From Thioalkalivibrio thiocyanodenitrificans ARhD 1 (lineage in GTDB: Bacteria; Pseudomonadota; Gammaproteobacteria; Ectothiorhodospirales; Ectothiorhodospiraceae), in contig NZ_KB900536.1 of the NCBI RefSeq assembly GCF_000378965.1, positions 1,189,583 to 1,253,582 of the forward strand: DNA of 64,000 nt. Reading direction: 5' to 3'. Below the pieces are notes generated by a model. It saw nothing but the letters and a program-made list of their open reading frames with translations. It was not told the origin of the DNA and searched no databases. Shown here piece by piece: positions 59,774-64,000 of the stretch. Position numbers and translations under genes: made by a program. The first letter of the stretch is position 1. The number at the start of each line of letters is the position of its first letter.

Positions 59774-60772
59774 TCACTCGCCCGGTTTGTCTTCATCCGC
59801 CTCGTAGGCTTCGATAATCCGCTGCACCAGGGGGTGGCGGACCACGTCCCGGGCCGTGAAGAACGTAAAGCTCACCCCCTTTACCTCCTTGAGCACCTCG
59901 ATCACATGGCGCAGGCCGGACTGGCGGTGATGGGGCAGGTCCGTCTGGGTGACATCGCCGTTGACCACCGCCGTGGAACCGAAACCGATGCGGGTGAGGA
60001 ACATCTTCATCTGGTCGGTGGTGGTGTTCTGGGCCTCGTCCAGGATCACGAACGCATCGTTGAGGGTGCGTCCGCGCATGTAGGCGAGGGGCGCCACTTC
60101 GATGATATTGCGCTCCATGAGCTTGGCCACCGTGTCGAAACCCAGCATCTCGTAGAGGGCGTCATACATGGGTCGAAGATACGGGTCGATCTTCTGGGCC
60201 AGGTCGCCGGGCAGGAAACCCAGCCGCTCGCCCGCCTCCACCGCCGGGCGCACCAGCACCAGGCGCCGCACGCGATCGGTCTCCAGCGCCTCGCAGGCGG
60301 CGGCCACGGCCAGGTAGGTCTTGCCGGTCCCGGCCGGACCGATGCCGAAGTTCAGATCATGTGTGCGGATATTGCGCAGGTAGCGCATCTGATTCGCGCC
60401 CCGGCCGCGGATAATACCCCGACGCAGGTTCAGGGCCGCCTCCTCCGAACTGTCGTCTTCGGCACGCTCCAGCAGCCGGTCCACCCCGGCCTCCTGCAGG
60501 TGCAGGTGCACCCGCTGGGGCGAAAGGATCTCCCTGGCGGTAGCGCCATAGAGGTCCTTGAGCAGTTCCACGGCCGCCTGCGCGGGGCGGGCATCACCGA
60601 TCACGTTGAAGTGGCTGCCGCGGCTATTGATCTCCACGCCCAGACGCTGCTCCAGCAGGCGCAGGTGCTCATCGAACTGACCACACAGGTTGGCTAGCCG
60701 CAGGTTGTCGGCCGGGTCCAGGATCACTTCCAGGGTGACGGGCAGATCAGCAGGGTCGGGGGAGGAATTCAA
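59774..60772 (-). CDS. phoH: PhoH/YbeZ-family ATPase
   Basis: P-loop protein, partner of YbeY. About 332 residues: a divergent KH-like region (RLGVEINSRGSHFNVIG), Walker A GPAGTGKT, Walker B FVILDEAQNTT. The start is unclear: the frame is open to a TTG at 60832, but a perfect TATAAT lies at 60809-60814 on the minus strand, so a transcript starting near 60802 must begin translation later. The TTG at 60772 is the first suitable codon and gives an N-terminus close to E. coli YbeZ. Confidence 0.93.
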   Translation of the reverse strand: MNSSPDPADLPVTLEVILDPADNLRLANLCGQFDEHLRLLEQRLGVEINSRGSHFNVIGDARPAQAAVELLKDLYGATAREILSPQRVHLHLQEAGVDRLLERAEDDSSEEAALNLRRGIIRGRGANQMRYLRNIRTHDLNFGIGPAGTGKTYLAVAAACEALETDRVRRLVLVRPAVEAGERLGFLPGDLAQKIDPYLRPMYDALYEMLGFDTVAKLMERNIIEVAPLAYMRGRTLNDAFVILDEAQNTTTDQMKMFLTRIGFGSTAVVNGDVTQTDLPHHRQSGLRHVIEVLKEVKGVSFTFFTARDVVRHPLVQRIIEAYEADEDKPGE

Positions 60773-60808
60773 GAGGTCGGAGTACCGTAAGGTGAGGGCT
60801 ATGGAACA

Positions 60809-60814
60809 ATTATA
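60809..60814 (-). promoter_or_regulatory. Consensus -10 element upstream of phoH
   Basis: TATAAT on the minus strand, 36 bp before the chosen phoH start. TTGAAT words from the arm of element K lie 12 and 19 bp upstream; the latter could serve as a long-spaced -35, so the repeat may have supplied part of a promoter. Confidence 0.5.
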
Positions 60815-60824
60815 GAACGTCAGG

Positions 60825-60908
60825 GAATTCAAGATTCAACATTCAAGATTCAAAGGGGGAATCGCCCCCTCAACCCACCTTGAACATTGAATCCTGAATA
60901 TTGAATTC
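60825..60908. repeat. Fold-back element K (miaB/phoH gap), unit ATTCAAG
   Basis: Left arm 60825-60859 (GAATTCAAG, ATTCAAC, ATTCAAG, ATTCAAAGGGGG) faces an imperfect inverted arm at about 60872-60908; GGGGG and CCCCC close the inner loop at 60855-60869. The right arm is coding: it specifies the last 12 residues of MiaB and its stop. Confidence 0.92.
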
Positions 60909-62231
60909 GGCTTCAAGCCGACCCCTCAGGGAGTTGTTCAGGGCCTCGGTGATGTGCACCTCCACGAACCTGCCCGTCAGATCGGCGGGACCCTCGAAAT
61001 TCACCACCCGGTTATTGGCGGTGCGCCCGGCAAGCTGGTCAGGGTCCTTCCGCGAAGGCCCTTCCACCAGGATGCGCTCAACGCCGCCCACCATGGCCTC
61101 GCTGATGGCCCGGGCCATCTCGTTGATGCTTGCCTGCAGGCGGGCGAGGCGGACCTTTTTCACCGCCATGGGCACATCGTCCGGCAGGGAGGCAGCGGGC
61201 GTGCCGGGGCGGCGGCTGTAGATGAAGCTGAAAGACTGGTCGAAACCGATCTGCTCGATCAGCGCCATGGTGGCCTCGAAGTCCGCGTCGGTCTCCCCAG
61301 GGAAGCCGATGATGAAGTCCGAGGAGAGCGAAATATCGGGCCGCGCCTCGCGCAGGCGTCGGATCTTCGACTTGTACTCGATGACCGTGTGACCCCGCTT
61401 CATGGCCGCGAGAATCCGGTCCGAGCCGCTTTGCACGGGCAGATGCACGTGGCTCACCAGTTCGGGGACCTCGGCAAAGGCCTGGATCAGGCTGTCGGAG
61501 AATTCCACGGGATGGGAGGTGGTGAAACGGATGCGCTCGATGCCGTCCACGGCCGCCACATAGTGGATCAGCAGCGCCAGATCGGCCAGCTCACCGTCGT
61601 GCATGGGGCCCCGGTAGGCGTTGACGTTCTGCCCCAGCAGGGTGACCTCACGCACCCCCTGGGCGGCCAGCTGGACCACTTCCGTCAGCACATCGTCGAA
61701 GGGCCGGCTGATCTCCTCGCCCCGGGTGTAGGGCACCACGCAGAAGGTGCAGTACTTGGAACACCCCTCCATGATGGAGACGAAGGCGGTGGGCCCTTCG
61801 GCCCGGGGCTCGGGCAGGCGGTCGAACTTCTCGATCTCAGGGAAGGAGATGTCCACCACGGGCAGGCCCTGCAGGCGCGCCGAGCGCACCATTTCCGGCA
61901 GCCGGTGAAGGGTCTGCGGGCCGAACACCAGGTCCACGAACGGCGCCCGGATGCGCAGCGCCTCCCCTTCCTGGCTGGCCACGCAGCCGCCCACGCCGAT
62001 CACCACCCCGGGGCGCGCCTCCTTGAGCGCACGCCAGCGGCCCAGCAGGGAGAACACCTTCTCCTGGGCCTTTTCCCGGATGGAACAGGTGTTGAGCAGC
62101 AGCACGTCCGCCTGTTCCGGGTCATCGGTCAGCACCATACCCCCCGACTCACGCAGCACGTCCAGCATCTTGCCGGAGTCGTACTCGTTCATCTGACAAC
62201 CGTGGGTCTGGATGTATACCTTGCCGCTCAT
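60870..62231 (-). CDS. miaB: tRNA-2-methylthio-N6-dimethylallyladenosine synthase
   Basis: Radical-SAM methylthiotransferase acting on i6A37 of tRNA. 453 residues: the N-terminal cluster cysteines are Cys12, Cys49 and Cys83, radical-SAM CxxxCxxC Cys157/161/164 ([15 protein letters not shown]), and a C-terminal TRAM domain. Odd: the final [12 protein letters not shown] is encoded by the arm of fold-back element K. The ATG at 62231 has no visible ribosome-binding site; the bases upstream belong to element L. Confidence 0.97.
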   Translation of the reverse strand: MSGKVYIQTHGCQMNEYDSGKMLDVLRESGGMVLTDDPEQADVLLLNTCSIREKAQEKVFSLLGRWRALKEARPGVVIGVGGCVASQEGEALRIRAPFVDLVFGPQTLHRLPEMVRSARLQGLPVVDISFPEIEKFDRLPEPRAEGPTAFVSIMEGCSKYCTFCVVPYTRGEEISRPFDDVLTEVVQLAAQGVREVTLLGQNVNAYRGPMHDGELADLALLIHYVAAVDGIERIRFTTSHPVEFSDSLIQAFAEVPELVSHVHLPVQSGSDRILAAMKRGHTVIEYKSKIRRLREARPDISLSSDFIIGFPGETDADFEATMALIEQIGFDQSFSFIYSRRPGTPAASLPDDVPMAVKKVRLARLQASINEMARAISEAMVGGVERILVEGPSRKDPDQLAGRTANNRVVNFEGPADLTGRFVEVHITEALNNSLRGRLEAEFNIQDSMFKVG

Positions 62232-62239
62232 GGGTATTT

Positions 62240-62318
62240 CGTGAGGAGTGAGAGGTGAGGAGTCAGGCGAGAGGGTTGGGGAAACCAACGCCTGTCGCTT
62301 CACGCCTATCGCCTCACG
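62240..62318. repeat. Fold-back element L (ssb/miaB gap), unit GTGAGG
   Basis: Left arm GTGAGGAGTGAGAGGTGAGG with further GGCGAGAGG words (62240-62270); right arm, read in reverse complement, GTGAGGCGATAGGCGTGAAG (about 62287-62317). The arms share word structure rather than an exact match, making this one of the least regular elements. Confidence 0.75.
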
Positions 62319-62319
62319 C

Positions 62320-62778
62320 TCAAAATGGAATCTCGTCGTCGAAGTCGGGCTCGGGCGACCGGGCGGGCGCCTGCTGGCCGCCGCCACCCTGACGGGACTG
62401 GGACGGGGCGTCGTCGTAGCTGCCGGTTCCGCCGCTGCCGCCGCGGCCACCCAGCATCTGCATGTCGTTGACCACGATCTCGGTGGTGAAGCGATCCTGG
62501 CCGTCCTGACCCTGCCACTTGCGAGTCTGCAGACGCCCCTCGACGTAGACCTGGGAACCCTTCTTGAGGTACTCGCCGGCAATCTCCGCCAGCCGACCGA
62601 AAAACACCAGCCGGTGCCATTCGGTCCTCTCCTGGCGCTCGCCGCTGCCCTTGTCTTTCCAGCTGTCGGTGGTCGCCAGGCTCACGTTGGCCACGGCGGT
62701 ACCGCTCGGACTGTACTTGACCTCCGGGTCGTTGCCCAGATTACCCACCAGTATGACCTTGTTGACGCCTCGTGCCAT
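62320..62778 (-). CDS. ssb: Single-stranded DNA-binding protein
   Basis: 152 residues: OB fold ([64 protein letters not shown]), a Gly/Gln-rich linker and the acidic tail tip DFDDEIPF that recruits partner proteins. The gene follows the MFS gene by about 90 bp on the same strand, a common gammaproteobacterial pairing. Confidence 0.98.
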   Translation of the reverse strand: MARGVNKVILVGNLGNDPEVKYSPSGTAVANVSLATTDSWKDKGSGERQERTEWHRLVFFGRLAEIAGEYLKKGSQVYVEGRLQTRKWQGQDGQDRFTTEIVVNDMQMLGGRGGSGGTGSYDDAPSQSRQGGGGQQAPARSPEPDFDDEIPF

Positions 62779-62870
62779 GCGATTCGCTCCTGTGCCGGTT
62801 TGTCATGCCGGCGATCCTGCCGGCGGGGGGCCGAAGACCCAATGGGCAATTGTATCAGGACCGGCTCGGC

Positions 62871-64000
62871 TCAGGCCACGGAGAAACGCCTGAGGGCCGC
62901 CTCGTCCAGGGCATGGCGCTCCACCTTGAGGTAGGCCATGCCCTCCTCGGCGATCACCACCGCCTCGGACACCCCCCGGACGGCGGTGAGCTTCATGGCC
63001 AGCGTCTCGGCCTCATGCGGGCCCCTGGGGCCCACATGGAGCACGTAGCTGGACAGGTAACGGGGCCGGCGCATGCTGGCGGCCACCACCAGCCAGACCA
63101 GGACACCCGCGGCACCCAGCAGGAACACCCCGTGTATCCCCACTCGGGCGTGGAGCATGCCGCCCAGGACACCGCCCACGAAGATACCCATGAACTGGGT
63201 GCTGGAATACACGCCCATGGCCGTCCCCTTGCGGTCCGGGGGCGCCATCTTGGCGATCAGCGACGGCAGGCTGGCCTCCAGCAGGTTGAAGGCGGCAAAG
63301 AACACGCACAGTGCCGCCACCAGCCAGGCCATTGAACCACCGTTGGCAGCCAGCGCCAGCTGAGCCAGCCCCAGCACCGCAATGGCTCCCACGAAGACCG
63401 GCTTCATGCGCCGGTACTTCTCCGCGTAGATGATGAACGGCACCATGGCGAGGAATCCGGCGAGCAGCACCGGCAGGTAGACCCGCCAGTGGATGGCAGA
63501 CTCCAGGCCCAGGCCGTCGCGCAGCAACAAAGGCAGTACCACGAAGTTGGCGGTAAGCACCATGTGCAGCACAAAGATGCCCGCGTCCAGGCGCAGCAAC
63601 TGGGTATCGCGCAGGACGGTACCAAAGGATCCGGGCACCGCCTGGGTGTCCCGGTGCACCCGCGCAGCCACCGGCGTCGGCACCAGCATCAGGGTGATGC
63701 CGATGGCCAGCACCGCCAGCACCGCCGTCAGCCAGAAGATCCCGGAAACCCCGACCCAGCGATCCAGCACCGGGCCGCCGACCATGGCTACCGAGAAGGA
63801 CACGCCGATGGTGAGCCCGATGATGGCCATGACCTTGGTCCGGTGTTCCTCGCGGGTGAGGTCTGCGGCCAGGGCCAGCACCACGGCGGCAATAGCGCCG
63901 GCGCCCTGAAGCGCACGCCCGGCAATCACCCCGTAGATGGTGTCCGACACCGCCGCCACCACACTGCCCGCGGCGAACACCAGCAGCCCGGCCACCATCA
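62871..64000 (-). CDS. MFS transporter with C-terminal YAM-like domain (YajR-like), N-terminus outside window
   Basis: Major facilitator of which at least 376 residues are inside the window; the start lies beyond 64000. About ten membrane segments are visible, with the A-like motif GRALQGAGAIAA. The C-terminal 65 residues (YLSSYVLHVGPRGPHEAETLAMKLTAVRGVSEAVVIAEEGMAYLKVE) form a ferredoxin-like domain like the YAM domain of E. coli YajR. Substrate unknown. Position before ssb is conserved in gammaproteobacteria. Confidence 0.9.
   Translation of the reverse strand, partial: MVAGLLVFAAGSVVAAVSDTIYGVIAGRALQGAGAIAAVVLALAADLTREEHRTKVMAIIGLTIGVSFSVAMVGGPVLDRWVGVSGIFWLTAVLAVLAIGITLMLVPTPVAARVHRDTQAVPGSFGTVLRDTQLLRLDAGIFVLHMVLTANFVVLPLLLRDGLGLESAIHWRVYLPVLLAGFLAMVPFIIYAEKYRRMKPVFVGAIAVLGLAQLALAANGGSMAWLVAALCVFFAAFNLLEASLPSLIAKMAPPDRKGTAMGVYSSTQFMGIFVGGVLGGMLHARVGIHGVFLLGAAGVLVWLVVAASMRRPRYLSSYVLHVGPRGPHEAETLAMKLTAVRGVSEAVVIAEEGMAYLKVERHALDEAALRRFSVA

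Overview
The window looks like chromosomal DNA of a GC-rich gammaproteobacterium, most likely in or near the Chromatiales/Ectothiorhodospiraceae. Three things suggest this: the gene orders leuS-lptE-holA-proA-nadD-rsfS-rlmH-maf-rng-yhdP and miaB-phoH-ybeY-corC-lnt are those of gammaproteobacteria; a dsrS gene and a DsrC-family gene point to reverse-Dsr sulfur oxidation; and there is an exosortase H locus. Family assignments are by motif and neighbourhood; no database search was possible.

Layout. 1-14.6 kb (all minus): a housekeeping block for tRNA charging, LPS-assembly lipoprotein, DNA polymerase delta, proline and NAD synthesis, ribosome factors, Maf, RNase G, YhdP and a nitrilase-family amidohydrolase cut by the window edge. 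14.8-15.2 kb (plus): an atypical DsrC-family protein. 15.2-19.5 kb (minus): a CUT1-type ABC importer. 19.7-29.6 kb: a signalling block with a NIT-PAS-GGDEF-EAL protein, a LuxR-type regulator with its multi-PAS histidine kinase, then (plus) a globin-coupled PAS-GGDEF-EAL protein and an OmpR-type regulator. 29.7-33.3 kb (plus): a secreted IPTL-CTERM protein, exosortase H and its associated membrane protein. 33.3-36.7 kb: a TRAP transporter. 37-41.2 kb: a VTT membrane protein, a methyltransferase, a universal stress protein and an ABC-2 exporter. 41.4-48.6 kb: an RND efflux operon with a divergent LysR regulator. 48.7-51 kb: an ECF42-type sigma factor with YCII and VOC partners. 51.2-56.5 kb: an Asp/Glu racemase, a zinc-ribbon protein, DsrS, and a VWA/metallopeptidase plus MoxR ATPase pair. 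56.7-64 kb (minus): lnt, corC, ybeY, phoH, miaB, ssb and a YajR-like MFS transporter cut by the window end.

The most unusual signal is not a gene. At least ten short intergenic gaps, mostly inside the conserved minus-strand gene runs, hold fold-back elements. Each is an inverted repeat whose arms are made of near-tandem 6-8 nt words; the words differ from element to element, but the 5' arm is always the purine-richer one. Some extend into genes: one encodes both the charged and the hydrophobic part of the LptE signal peptide, and one encodes the last residues of MiaB. A separate 112-bp ungapped dispersed repeat (82% identical) occurs at 19459-19570 and 31928-32039; in the first copy it includes the start codon of the ABC solute-binding protein inside a 9-bp stem. 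I saw no tRNA, rRNA, CRISPR array, IS element or phage gene.
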